Below are positions 48,701 through 61,100 of a DNA stretch of 64,000 nt, in pieces. The position numbers and the translations under genes are program-made. Under the pieces are notes generated by a model. The model was not told where the DNA came from, did no database searches, and worked only from the letters and a program-made list of their open reading frames with translations. The stretch comes from Sanderia malayensis. Taxonomy: Eukaryota > Cnidaria > Scyphozoa > Semaeostomeae > Pelagiidae. The stretch covers positions 3,720,001 to 3,784,000 of the forward strand of contig RQOL01000660.1 in NCBI GenBank assembly GCA_013076295.1, in the 5' to 3' direction. The first letter of the stretch is position 1, and each line of letters opens with the position of its first letter.

Positions 48701-51700
48701 AATGAGAAATGTTGTTAATTTGGTCTTTTCAATGATCCTGCCGCATGCTACATCTAAGGCCCTTGGACTTATTCTCGAGGTTAGTCTCTTTCATAATGCT
48801 TTCCATTGTTATTGTATTGCATTGCATTATATTATTATTGTATTGTTATTGTATTGTTGTATTGTATTGTATTATTATTGTGTTGTATGACTGAATAGTT
48901 TGTCGCACGAGCCGTGTGTTTGTTGCATTAAAACTCGGAGTAAATGGTAGTGCAACATGTCATCAAGGGTCAACGATTTCTTGCTTTATTTTCAGGCGTT
49001 AGGACCGAAAAAAAGCGCTGAAGAAGGAGGTCTCGAGCTTGTTCACGAATCAGGTTTGACTGAAATTGTTTGAGTATATCTTGATGTTTTGTGGCAGGCT
49101 TTCACGTCAAACGAAGGCTATAGTGTCTTGCATCATAGTTTTGAATGCAATCTCATCCATTCAGCTATGTTTTCTTTTTCAGATGATGATGACATGGAAA
49201 CCAATGATAATGCAATTGACAGTGACGATGAAGTAGGTTCTGACGAAGATTCGAATGACGAAGACGATGAAGATGAATCCAGCGACGAATCTGAGACTGA
49301 GGCTCATATCGATGATGAATTTCGGTCTGAAATCAAATCAGCTTTAGGCGACGCCGCGGTCAATGACGAGGTATGATCATTTGTCTGAATAGCATTCGGT
49401 TTGATAGCATCAGATTCGGTTTTATGAGACACTAGAGAGCAGTGAATGTCAATGGCGTAGATAGAAAATCTTATAGAGGGGGCGCGAGAATTCAGATTTT
49501 CATTCAGAATCCAGATGACGACAAAAATTTAATAAGCATTTTTGTTTCTTCAAGACTATGAATATAAGATAAGGAAATTAGCTAGAACTGAACGTGAACA
49601 GGATATATTTATTTTCCGAAAAGATCAACAATTTTCCCACAGAACGGCTGTTTAGCTTTACAGGGGTTTTTTTGCCCCCTGACCCCCTCTATCTACGCCA
49701 CTGGTGAATGTCGACACTGAATATTTGTCTCGGTGTATCTTTGGCAACAATCTAATTCAGTTCAATCTCGATTACAGTTAACTCAAATTTCTCAATGCCT
49801 TGAGCATTTCTCTATCCCCCCTTCCTTTTCAGTTGCTTCATGCATACGTCAGGCTTGACCTTTGATAAGTTGATAGTTATGACGTTACCAGACTTTAACG
49901 AATGACGAATCCTGACAAGTCTGGTTCTGACGAATTTGACAGATGTTCCCATTCCCTAACGTCCTTGTTGCCCTGGATTTTAAAACTGTAATTCATGGTT
50001 GATCAATCATGTCGCAAAGTGGCTATTATTTTGTTCTTAATCGATTATTTCGTTTTGACAGAGCGGAGATGATAGTGATAATGATAATGATGATGATGAC
50101 GACGGCGAAGATAGTGACGTAGACATGGATACGGTTGATCCGAAGCTTCTCGAATACATGGACAAGGCTCTTGCAGCTGTGTTCAAAGCTCGTTCACAAA
50201 CCAATTCAGGAAAAAAGAAAACCGGAGGTTTGTCTTCACATCGCTTCATATTGTGTATGGAGTCTACAGCATAGTGTAGTCTACTGCATAGTGTAGTCTA
50301 CTACATAGTGTAGTCTACTACATAGTGTAGTCTACTACATAGTGTAGTCTACTACATAGTGTAGTCTACTACATAGTGTAGTCTACTGCATAGTGTAGTC
50401 TACTACATAGTGTAGTAGATTCAATCAAGAAAGAAGAAAACCGGAGATTGGTCTTCACATCGCTTCATATTGTGTATGGAGTCTACTGTATAGTGTAGTC
50501 TACTGCATAGTGTAGTCTACTACATAGTGTAGTCTACTACATAGTGTAGTCTACTGCATAGTGTAGTCTACTACATAGTGTAGTCTACTACATAGTGTAG
50601 TCTACTACATAGTGTAGTCTACTACATAGTGTAGTCTACTGCATAGTGTAGTCTACTACATAGTGTAGTCTACTACATAGTGTAGTCTACTACATAGTGT
50701 AGTCTACTACATAGTGTAGTAGATTCAATCAAGAAAGAAGAAAACTGGAGATTGGTTTCACATCGCTTCATATTGTGTATGGAGTCTACTGCACAGTATA
50801 GTTTACTACACAGTGTAATACACTCCATACACAATGAATCTTGAAGGCAGCTGAGAAAAGATTTGTAATCCACTGAGCTCATTAACGAAGTCATAAATTA
50901 TCATATGAAATTATTAATGGGACAGGATTGTGGAGTTCGTTGTATCAAGATTTCATGGTTTGTATGATTAATTATATCTTATTATTTATTGCATTTTTAT
51001 TTATAGAAAAGAAGAAAGTTGTCCTTCATTTTCGTTTGAGGTAAGAAAGTTTTGCATTTAAGAATAACTTTTATTTGTTTCCTCCGTAAATCATTCACTT
51101 ACCTATTCTTTCTACCAGATATTACTATTTACTTCTCGTTACTCCTCTTTGCTTACTTTTACTTCTTTTAATAGCCAGTGAAGCTAATGCGAAATCCTGT
51201 ATTTTACCTTTAGAGTATTGGATGTAATTGAAACATTTGCAAAGAAGCAGCCAGGGAATCCCCTCATCTTGGTAGGCAATATTATCATGTGCATTCTGAT
51301 GCATTTTTACTGCATTGCTTATCCATGAAGCTTGATTTTATGAACACTTCCTTGGAAGCATTCCGCCTTTTGAGAATAAATAGATTGTACCAGCAACGAG
51401 AAGTAATAATAGCAAGCAAACAGGAGTTGACGCATTTCCACCTTTTAAGCTACTTAAATTCAGACTGTATTTATTAATCATGGAGCTTTTCTTTGTTTAA
51501 GCAATGTCGTGTCTCGTTTGCTAACAAGTATTTCTCGTTTTTGGCATCAAAAGGATGTCATCGAGCCTTTACTGGATGTTGTTAGGATGTCAGCTGGCCA
51601 CAAAGAAGAAACAGCATTGCACGATAGAGCACACAATCTTCTCAAGAACAAAATTTGCCATGCTCGTGAGGTAATAAAGCCAGTTTTGTGTTAGTATTTA

Positions 51701-54514
51701 CTGAGACAAATCAGTAGAGTATGAACTTAGAGATAAACTATACAGTGCTTCTTCTCAGAATAAGACTATTCGAATATTAAGAACATTAGTTATTTTATAA
51801 ATATTATCATTAATTCGCTGTTATTTTGAAAATTTTTTATTGTACTGCTGCTGGGGTTAATCTTGCCTATTCATGTGATCTCCTTTTAGCTTCCCAATGG
51901 ATCTGACATCAACCAAGCTGAAGTACACGAGCAGATTGGTCGCCTTGTGTTGTTAGCCAACCACGGTATGTCCTATTATACCCAGTGTCAGTTTTTAGGA
52001 AATGAGTTTTTCAAAAGATCATCACTGGCATTGTGTACATACATCTGTTATTTTTTATTTTCTTTCAGCACCTTCGATAGATCTTGTTCATTTGGTTACT
52101 CAAGCATGCATGTTTCTTGTGAGTATAATTTCTTCTTGCATTGCTTTTTATTATTGTTTTGATTACCTTCAGTTTAAATTTGATACAAATATGGAATGGT
52201 GGCAATAAATGATTGGGACTATATCTGCATAGAAGATTTGGTATAGAGACTGGTATGTTAATAACAAAATTGTTATTATAAGAGGTCCAAGTGTAAGCAG
52301 GTTGTTTCTGCATTTTTATTAATTTTAATAACTTTTTTCTAATTTGTGATTATGACTGTAATATTTCCTTTTAGATTCGTGTTCTTCGAGGTTGTGTGGA
52401 CGTGAAAGAGCCTTCACCTCTGCAAACGAGAACTCAAAGGAAAAGAAAAAAGCAAGCTGAATCAAATATCCCTGTTCAATCATCTGTAAGTTGGTTGTTT
52501 AATATTATCCCATTATATTAATACTCGAGCTACATTCTTTGCTTGTTTTAGGTGAATTCAGACTATTGCTTGAATGTTTGGATATCTCGAACATCTTTCT
52601 GTCCCACCTGATTTACACCGATTGGATATATTTCTTATTTCCTTGGCAACATCGTGTTCCAGCATATCCAATGTTTTCATTTATTAAAGATGACATTTGC
52701 TTATTATTTAATCTTTACAGAACGATGGATTGTTAGACACTGTCAGGATTGTTGGTATATTCAGTAGTGCACTTGATGATTTCATGCTTAAAAGGTATAC
52801 GTTTTCCTTTCGACTTTTGGGACTTACATCATCTTCCCTTTGCAATTTTACGTGTTCTTTTTCACCATAAAATAATTTTTTCCCCAGTTTCATTCGCTAT
52901 TTTTTAAATTTTGATTTCTGTTTAATATTTTTAGGAACTCTCATTTGCAGCCAGTTTTGTTCTTGGAGCTAATTAAGAGATATCCAGTAAGCTGCTAATT
53001 ATATGGTACAATTTTTCTATCAATGTGTCTAGGTATGGCATTTTGTTAAGCCTGGTTTCCATATAGTCGTTGAGGGTCGCTGAGGGTCGCTGAAAGAATT
53101 ACAAACACAGATACATTGTCAAAAGCTGATTTTAATTCTTTGAGCGACCCTCGACGACCCTCAAATGACCATATGGAAACCACTACCGTCCATATGAACT
53201 TTCTAACGATTTCGCTTGTTTACAGACCATTGCTTGGAAGATGGCTGCTAAATTACCAGCTTATTTTTCAACTGCTGCAAACAATTTTAGAAAGGTATTC
53301 TTTTAAATTTAATGCTTATTTAATTTCCTAAATATAGCAGTAATTTTTATTTATTTATTTGCCATTTTTCAGATCCAATCTTGTCAGTTTATTCTACAAC
53401 TCATGGCGAGAAAGGTATTATTTAACCTAGACTAGAATTGTTGTATTGGTTACCCATAAACTTGCAATGTTTTCTTGCGTCACCGTGTTAAATGAAGATG
53501 ATCGTACAAAACGTTTTTTTATCAATTGTTAGGTTGGATGCACAGACGAGGATTTTCAAAATCTAACTTTACCATTGCGGGACGAGTTAATTTCGGTTAG
53601 TTTGGATTTGTTTGTCATTTTGTTCCCTTCAATAAGTGTGTTGTACCGACGTTTCATTGCAATTTCCATTAAAGTATGATTTGTGTTTTAGTAACCATAT
53701 GCTTACTGGACTTGTATTTGGTAATTCACTTGTGTGCTTATTTTTTAGGTTTTTCGCACAACTGTCAAAGAAAATTGTAGCATGAAAGCTCGACATTTTC
53801 ACGAATACTTCAAGCTTCTCGATAAATTCCTGAAAGAAGCCAACAAAAATGGCGAGGTAAGCTCCATATTTGAAAACGAGCTTATGGTTTAGGACTTTTA
53901 TTAGGCTTGGGAATTATTTCCAGATCGGTTTCTGTAACGTTGCTGATCTGACAAGATCCAAAACATCCTTTCTGCGACTTTTACTGTTTTTTGCAGCTTT
54001 GTAAATGGCTTGTTTTCCTTTTTCAGATTTTATCCCAATTTAAAACTGACAATCTTGTCGAAGCTTTGGAAGCTGCGATCAAAGTCCCACAGTTTCCAGA
54101 TCTCCACAGGTCACTGCCTATTGCAAAAAAATTCTATCTACTCTGAAAGGGTAAGAAATTTTGATTTTTTTAATTACGAACTCAAATTTATTATAGTGTT
54201 CATCAGTATTTGGAACCCAGAAGTTGACATTAGCCATTAGTGAAACTTCGAACTTGGCTGCTAGACTTGAACGTAAGCTGCCAGCCTCGAACCAAGCCAG
54301 CACCAAAATTGTAGCCACTTGCAAGTGTTTGTACCAAATCTAATGGCATTTCTCCTTGGTTTTTAACAGGCCAGTTCAAAATGGGCACAATCTGAAGAAG
54401 AAAATGAAAAAAGAGACTAATGAAATGGAAAATTCGGAAGAGTTAAACAAATCCAAAAATAGCAAAGAACTCAATAAACCAATTAAAATTAAGAATAAGA
54501 AAGTTAAAGAGTAG
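42729..54514 (+). CDS. MYBBP1A: MYBBP1A / DNA polymerase phi (POL5) homologue (1204 aa, 38 exons)
   Basis: I trace 38 exons, first 42729-42929 and last 54370-54514; other anchors are 43230-43421, 44469-44580, 46786-46905, 48637-48779, 49183-49370, 50062-50227, 51554-51670 and 53749-53856. All junctions keep phase. The N-terminal part (ILPLFWDLASLEEDKRVRRV, then YALKRLVKGLSSSRKGARQGYATAL) is characteristic of the family. A long helical-repeat body follows. The acidic region in exons 23-24 is followed by DPKLLEYMDKALAAVF and then FRLRVLDVIETFAKKQPGNPL, also typical. The C terminus is Lys-rich (KIKNKKVKE), fitting nucleolar localisation. Members act in nucleolar rRNA synthesis and processing and as transcriptional co-regulators. 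Human MYBBP1A is 1328 residues, so this is near full length. Despite the name there is no sign of polymerase catalytic motifs. Confidence 0.93.
45553..45615. repeat. Fragment of the TACAGTA-type MITE family (uncertain)
   Basis: ACAATGGGCTATTGTGTTTG followed by CACAATAGGCTGGATGCAAA resembles the internal palindrome of the elements at 41147, 60570 and 61923 (CAATAGGCTGGA). The terminal repeats were not found. It lies in an intron of MYBBP1A. Confidence 0.4.
48804..48886. repeat. ATTGT-rich microsatellite
   Basis: An imperfect run of TATTG and TATTATTG units just after exon 21 of MYBBP1A. Simple sequence only. Confidence 0.75.
50228..50830. repeat. 17-bp minisatellite arrays with duplicated exon-end sequence
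   Basis: The unit TAGTCTACTACATAGTG (17 bases) is tandemly repeated from about 50268 to 50420 and from about 50489 to 50720. Each array is followed by a segment of about 70 bases (50420-50488 and 50720-50788) that copies the last bases of exon 24 and the start of its intron (AAGAAAACCGGAG, then TTCACATCGCTTCATATTGT). In both copies the GGTTTG after the exon end is changed to ATTGGT, so the splice donor is lost. The whole lies in the intron at 50228-51006 of MYBBP1A. Confidence 0.85.
53046..53183. mobile_element. AAGCCTGGTTTCCATAT-type MITE, copy 1
   Basis: Begins TAAGCCTGGTTTCCATATAG and ends with the inverted ATATGGAAACCA. Inside, GAGGGTCGC repeats near the left are mirrored by GCGACCCTC near the right. 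It lies in an intron of MYBBP1A. A second copy is at 59194-59327 in PIAS. Confidence 0.8.
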
Positions 54515-55180
54515 ATTTTTTTATTATTTTGTGCTGGATTTTATAACTTTGTAACGATGCAGTGCTACAAAGCAAAGTTTTTCTCAACATCGCTGGTTAT
54601 CTATTATTTTTATTAATTAAAATAATAGATAGATTAAAGCAACAATTAAACAATGTTGTTCAATTATTAACGCCTCGGCGTTTAATTAAAGGCATTTTCT
54701 TGCCATTTCAAAAGAAGGGAGGAAACAATTGAAGATTATATGAAAGAAACGCTTTTATTTGTCTTTTGTTATCGCCTTTCAATTTCCATTGCAATGTCGC
54801 AGCATAAAAATTCTCCAGCTGTTCAAAGTCTCCAGCTTGACCGAAAATGTCCCAAATGTCCACAGTTTGACCGGAAATTGGTTAACAACTCACGTGTTTT
54901 TAGCGGAAATTGCGTCATTTTTATGCGAGATTCTATTGTTCTTTCCGAAATTTGTCTCCGCTTGAATGGTTACAATTTAGGTTCCAGGCCTCCCGGTGCA
55001 CAACAACCGCGCCATGAACCAAATTATTTAGGCCTGTTTTGTATATTTACGAAATTTGCTATTATGTTTTGGTATTTTAAATAATAGCTGCAAATCACAT
55101 GGGATATTCACCAAAAATATCGTTTTTGTTATTTAATATTCCATGAAGAAGGACATTCCAGTGTTTGGAGTTTAATTGTT
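54515..55180. other. Spacer between MYBBP1A and PIAS
   Basis: A short AATAATAGATA palindromic stretch near 54600 is followed by AT-rich sequence. Open frames at 54740-55084 have no recognised similarity. It probably contains the MYBBP1A 3' UTR and the PIAS promoter and 5' UTR. Confidence 0.5.
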
Positions 55181-58100
55181 ATGTACATGAGAAGGCATTT
55201 GAAAATGGAGCCAAGCAAAGACAAGGAGGTCAATCCAGAGACCGAAGATTTGAAGGTAAAACTTGGTTTTACGTTTATTTTTAATCAGCTTAGTTTAGAG
55301 AATAAGCTAAATTGCTTTTCTGAAGCAAAGGTTATTATCTCTTTGTATTTTCTTGATTTTTTGATAATATAAATGCTAAAACTTCGGACTTCGTAGCATT
55401 GACGTGATTTTACTGAGTTTGGTTTTTTCTAATAGGTTAAACTTTATTTATACCTGGCTACCTAAAATTTTATGAACTTATTGAAGTGTATACATTTCTT
55501 ATTCCTGCCCCGACAGAATATGCTTATGACGTTCAGAATTACCGAGCTGCAAGAGGTTCTCTGCACTTGTGGTAGGCCTAGATCCGGCCGAAAGCACGAA
55601 CTTCTCGGAAGGGCAGTGAGCTTATTAAGACAATCTGATGGATATAGTGTTCGCGAGAGGATTAAAAACCGAATCATCGAGCTATATAAACAGAGATTTC
55701 CTTCCAGAGTTATCCCTGCTTCGCTGGTTTCAACGTCAACTTTGTATTCATCGATTGAAAATCCAGAGAAGTCTCGAGATACGGTTCAGAACAATGCACC
55801 AGGAGTTATTAGTCAAAGGACATCAAGCTCGAAATTGACGAATCACCATCATCATCATGGATCCAGCAGTCACCATAGCTCTACCAGTAGTCATAACCAA
55901 TACTCAAACAAGGGATCAAGGCACAGAGAGACGATTTATAGCCCGGAAGAAACCAGTTTGAGTCGTAACTCGGACAGGGGTATGGATTATTATACAGCAC
56001 TTACCTCAACTGCTCTGGGTAGAAAGGACAATTTTACGTTAATGAGAAACGGTAATGGAGTGGATCATCCTAGTAAGTCAGTCTCGCATTCACACAGCCA
56101 TGCTAACAACAGCACAACTGATCAATACCATGTTAGTGGCAGAAATTCATGTCATACCAGTATGCCAGTGCATCCTGACGTGAAATTCATACATTTACCA
56201 TTTGCTGATTGTCAAGACGTCCTCATCAAGGCAACCAGTTTAGGTATGACATCTTTTATTGTCTTCATGTAACTTTTTGCAGATTGCGTAGTATTTCTGA
56301 TGTGTTTGCAAGATGTAGGCTTTCAATCCTGAAAATTGTTCTTATTTTGGGTACCTTCAGATAATCAGGCCACTCATGAAGCCCTGTTTATGCTTATTGT
56401 TGTGCGTGGCCAAGATTTCTACTCTCCAATCTGGCATTTTTTAACCAAAGGTTAATTACTGATTGAAGTAAATAATGTGAGAAAGTACTTGTTGGTTTCC
56501 TTCAAGGAATATAATACCAGGACACCACGGTACGCAGTAACTCACTAGTGAAATAGTCTTCCAAATCATTAGTAAAGTAGTCTTTCAAAGCACTAGTGAT
56601 ACAGATGATACAGTTTTCTTAGACCCCAGTGAAACAGTCTTCTAAATTATTAGGAAACAGTTTTCGGAAACTCTAGTGGAACAGTTTTCTAAATCATTAG
56701 AGTTTTTTAAAGTACAAGTGATCAATCTTCTAAATCATCAGTGGAACAGTTTTCTGAATCACTAGTGGAGCATTTTCCTAAGGAACCAGTAAAAGAGTCT
56801 TTAAAAGTACTAGTAAAATAGCCTTAGATGCCAGTGGAACAGCCGTTCTATCATATCACATGAATGTGTTTGCCCAATCTCTGAATTGTTTACACAATGT
56901 TTTGTTTTTTGTTTGAAGTTCAAAAACGAGTGACTGGATATCAGCAAATACAATTGGTGTTTCATCTATCTCCTTTACAAGTCCAAACTATCACGCATTC
57001 AAAGTAAATGTCATTAAATTTTAATGAGCTTTCTCCCCATCTCTGAGTATGCTCTACATAATGAGAATTTTGTATGTTTGTGCTTGCATGAAACTCCAAG
57101 CTGATGATTTTGTGCTAACGTATTTCTTTGTCTTGTATTTCAGATCATACACTTTGCAATCAAGAGTGGAATTTGGAGTTCAAGTTTTACTCAGGTTTGT
57201 TTAATTTTGTTAATTTTGCCATCTTTAAGCTGAGAAGATGGCCAAATTGAAGCTTCAGCTGAAATCTTGGTAAAAATGTTACAAAAAATGTCAGAAGTTA
57301 GAAATAAGGATAAAACTAGGATTAGACGTTTAGTGTTAATATCCAAAGTCGAATTAGAATTGTGGCTGAATATCAGAAGATGCTGAGCTCAGGATTCGAA
57401 GCCAATTGTGGTTGGAAGAAGAGTAATATCAGAATCTAATATTTTTGTCTTTTGCTTCCAGATTTTGTTTAGCAGAAACAAGTTGCCAACAAGAAGATGC
57501 TTTTCCCTCAAGATGTTCAATAAAAGTTAATGGCAAATTTTGTCCTATTCCTGTAAGTTGGTCTTCTAAAGTTGCATGAACTAACTGCTTCAAAAGATAC
57601 ATTTACAATATAGCATGAACAATGTAGTTGTATGTAAATAAGTCCAGTGGATTAATGGTGAATTGCCTAATATTTTGCACTGTGGTTTCCAATGATAGAA
57701 CCCAAAGCATGCATAAAACAAGTTGATTTCAGGGATGATCAGAAATGTCAGTATGGGGTGGAGGTATACCCCACGTATGATATACCCCAGATATTTCAGA
57801 ATACCAATCAAAATGCCTCTTATTTTTCAAAACGTTTTCCCTGCCCCCAACGTTCCCCAAGCGTACCCCAACATCCTCTTTCTTGAAGAGCTTTTTCCAT
57901 ACACGCAAGGGGCAGATAAATTCTTGATGGCGCGTTTGCCCATTGATATATAACTGTAATGTAATGAAGTTTAATGTTGCTTTCAATTGTTTTTGTGCTC
58001 CCAAGGGTCAGCCTCCATCGAGCTCGCAAAACACCGAGCCCAAGAAACCGCACAGACCCGTAAATATAACGTCATTCTGTCGTCTATCGCCAATGGTGGC

Positions 58101-61100
58101 GAATCAAATACAAATATCATGGCTACCCTCCGATCTTGGCCAGGTATGTGTATAGTTTTTCAATATGATTCGAAATCTTTATATGACGATCCTTGCAATG
58201 TTTTATGAAACACCATTACATAATTTAATAGTTACATTACATTGCAATGTATATCGATTTTCTTTATGTGATTTAATAGCTTTCTAGATCATTCGCCCAA
58301 CCACCGTTTCGCCCAACCTCTAAAGACTATTCCCCCAACCCCTATGACATATATAAGATTATATCACAATCTTAGTACAGCGACTCCCCGCGTATAAGAA
58401 GCTGACGTATAAGAGACTCATTCCTGCCTGCTTGCAGAGGACAATAGAAAGGACAATAGCCCTTTGTTCAGAGACAATAGCCCTTTGTTCAGAGACAATA
58501 GACTGCACCTGAATATCTTATTTATTGATGTGTTTTGTTTTTATTCTTCAGCGATACGCTGCAACTGTTCAACTTGTCAAATGCGTCAGTGCCAATTCAT
58601 TGATATCAAGATTAAAAGCCAAACCAGAAAGAAACGCAGATCATTCGAGAGCCTTGAGTGAGTCAACTAACATTTTCAATTAACGCCTCGCTTTTAATAG
58701 ACACCTGCCAAATAGACGCCCCCATTTGCTATTAATTCACTGAATTATTAATTATTTGTTAATTTTTGTTCTCGTTTTTTTGCGATTGCAGTTAAAGAAA
58801 AACTGGCTGACGATCCTGATATTGAAGTTGCAACGTCATGTCTAAAAGTTTCTTTATGCTGTCCTGTAAGTGCCGTTTACGGATATCTCCTTATGTTTGT
58901 AACTCTATTTACTCGGGATTTTTATCAACCAGACGCTACAAGTCATCGCTTGGAAGAACCAAGATTTGTTGTACTGTACCAGAGCCTATTGTTATCAAAC
59001 AGAGAAGGATTATATTGAAGTTATTAAAACTTTTATTTGTCATGTCTTCTGTGAACTAGTAGGGTTGGCTTTCTGATAGAATTGTTCTCTATTTGCTGCT
59101 GTGACTTCTTGTCTGATATTCACTGCATGTACCAGCTCCAGTTGGCTGGGAAAATTGTTGATAGATTGAGATGAAGACCTTGCTGACCTCTTTTAAGCCT
59201 GGTTTCCATATAGTCGTTGAGGGTCGCTGAAAGGATTAAAAATTACATAGAGACATTGTCAAAAGTTGATTTTAATCCTTTGAGCGACCCTGAACGACCC
59301 TGAACGAACATATGGAAACCCGGCTTTATAGATCAATCTTAGATTTGTTAGTCCAGTGAATGGTCCGGTGGACCAGTGGTACCCCTTTTATATTCTTATC
59401 AAATGCGATTTATCAGTTAGTCAACGAATTTCTTTAACTTGCAGATTGGTAAGATGAGAATGACTCTTCCCTGTCGAGCAACCACGTGTAACCATGTCCA
59501 ATGCTTTGATGGATCAACGTATATTCAAATGAACGAAAGGTAATGCTATCTTTGTGCTTAAGCTGGTAGCCTCATTGCTTTATGACATGGCACAGTAATG
59601 AGGCCCGGCTCATTACTGTGCCATATCAGTAAAGAAATGCCTTTTTTTATTTTATTTCTGGACGTTCAGTGTCCTGGTGTTTGTAATTATGTTTATGTTA
59701 TATGTAATCGGGCGATTGATTTTGTTCAGGAAGCCAAATTGGACGTGCCCTGTTTGTGATCAAAAGGCCCATTACGATCAATTAATTATTGACGGGTATG
59801 TTGCGTTGTCATTTTTTATCTTTTACTTTGAAACTATTGTAATTGTTGCTTGTGTTGAAGGTCGTACAATAAATCCAATGCGAGTGAGAGCAATTTCTTT
59901 GTTTTTTAAAAGGCTGACATGTTCTGTTCGTTATTCTACCATAATTTGTCGAATTTTGTTTTTTAATTTTTCAAGACTATTCACGGAAATCCTGCAAGGC
60001 TCGCCAGACTCAAACGAAATTGTTTTTGCAGCTGATGGATCGTGGAAGTTGTTTTGCGAAAACGGTGAATATCTCATCACTTTCGTATTTCTATCACAAG
60101 TCGTTCTTCTTGACTCTGAATCTTAACAGACAACTATTGACCTGCTCATATGCATCTATCGATAGTCAGCATTACGATGATGCCTTTATTTCTCTTTGCA
60201 TGTAACACCACTGAATGACGACGTTTAATGTATGATACTTTGAAATGAAACTGTTCGATTTTGCAGATCAAGATATAAAGCCATCCATAACTACGATTGT
60301 TGGTACACCCTGCGCATCCAAAACAGGCGATGGTTTGTTTGCTTTCTATTTTACCATGTCCCCGCACTGGGAATTCTATATAACTATGTTCAACCCCCTT
60401 CTATTGGCTGATTATCCGGGTGTAAAGAACCAAATCTATATTGCCTCGAATTGCTTCAAACTGTGCAATTTACTTTCTGCTTAATGAGCTCCAGGCGTAG
60501 CAAAGTGCTTCTAAGGTCTCCAGTATTTGTTCTAAGCGGTTAATTCAACTGTACTCGTAGCATTGTTGTTACAGTAAAAACCCGCATGTAAGAACCTGTA
60601 AATTTCCATCCAGCCTATTGTTCCAAGACAATAGGCTATCGTTTCTTCTATTGTTTTGAACAGAAATATCACCCAGAAGGTTCTTAATCAATTGGTCCTT
60701 ACATACGGGTTCTTACTGTATGCTTGGTGAATATTCAAATTGATTTTCTTTCTTTTAATTTCAGAAAAACCTAAAGATAAAGAAGTTTGCAAAATCGACT
60801 TGACATTAGACTCAGATTCAGATGAAGATAATAATGACAATGAACAAAAAATTTCTACAAAACCAATCAGGTATAAACTTTTTATTTGCATCATTTCAGA
60901 TTATACCTAATTTTATCATTATAAACTACATTTGTAGCTTTGAAAAGTTGACCATACTTCAACTCGGATCGCTATATGTTTCTTCCATATACTGCATAAT
61001 ACATCTTGGTTTCTCGAAGCCTCATAGCACGAGAAAACTTCCACAGTTTGTGAATGTTAGATTTTTCCATTAGTATAATGTTAAGGTCGCTAGGTTCGTG

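Noticed and set aside
50228..50830. CRISPR-like regular repeats
   Set aside because: Units are directly tandem without unique spacers, in a eukaryotic intron; this is a minisatellite.
53221..53331. Possible MYBBP1A frame break near the MITE
   Set aside because: Exon 53226-53294 joins its neighbours in phase 0 once the MITE-bearing intron is removed.
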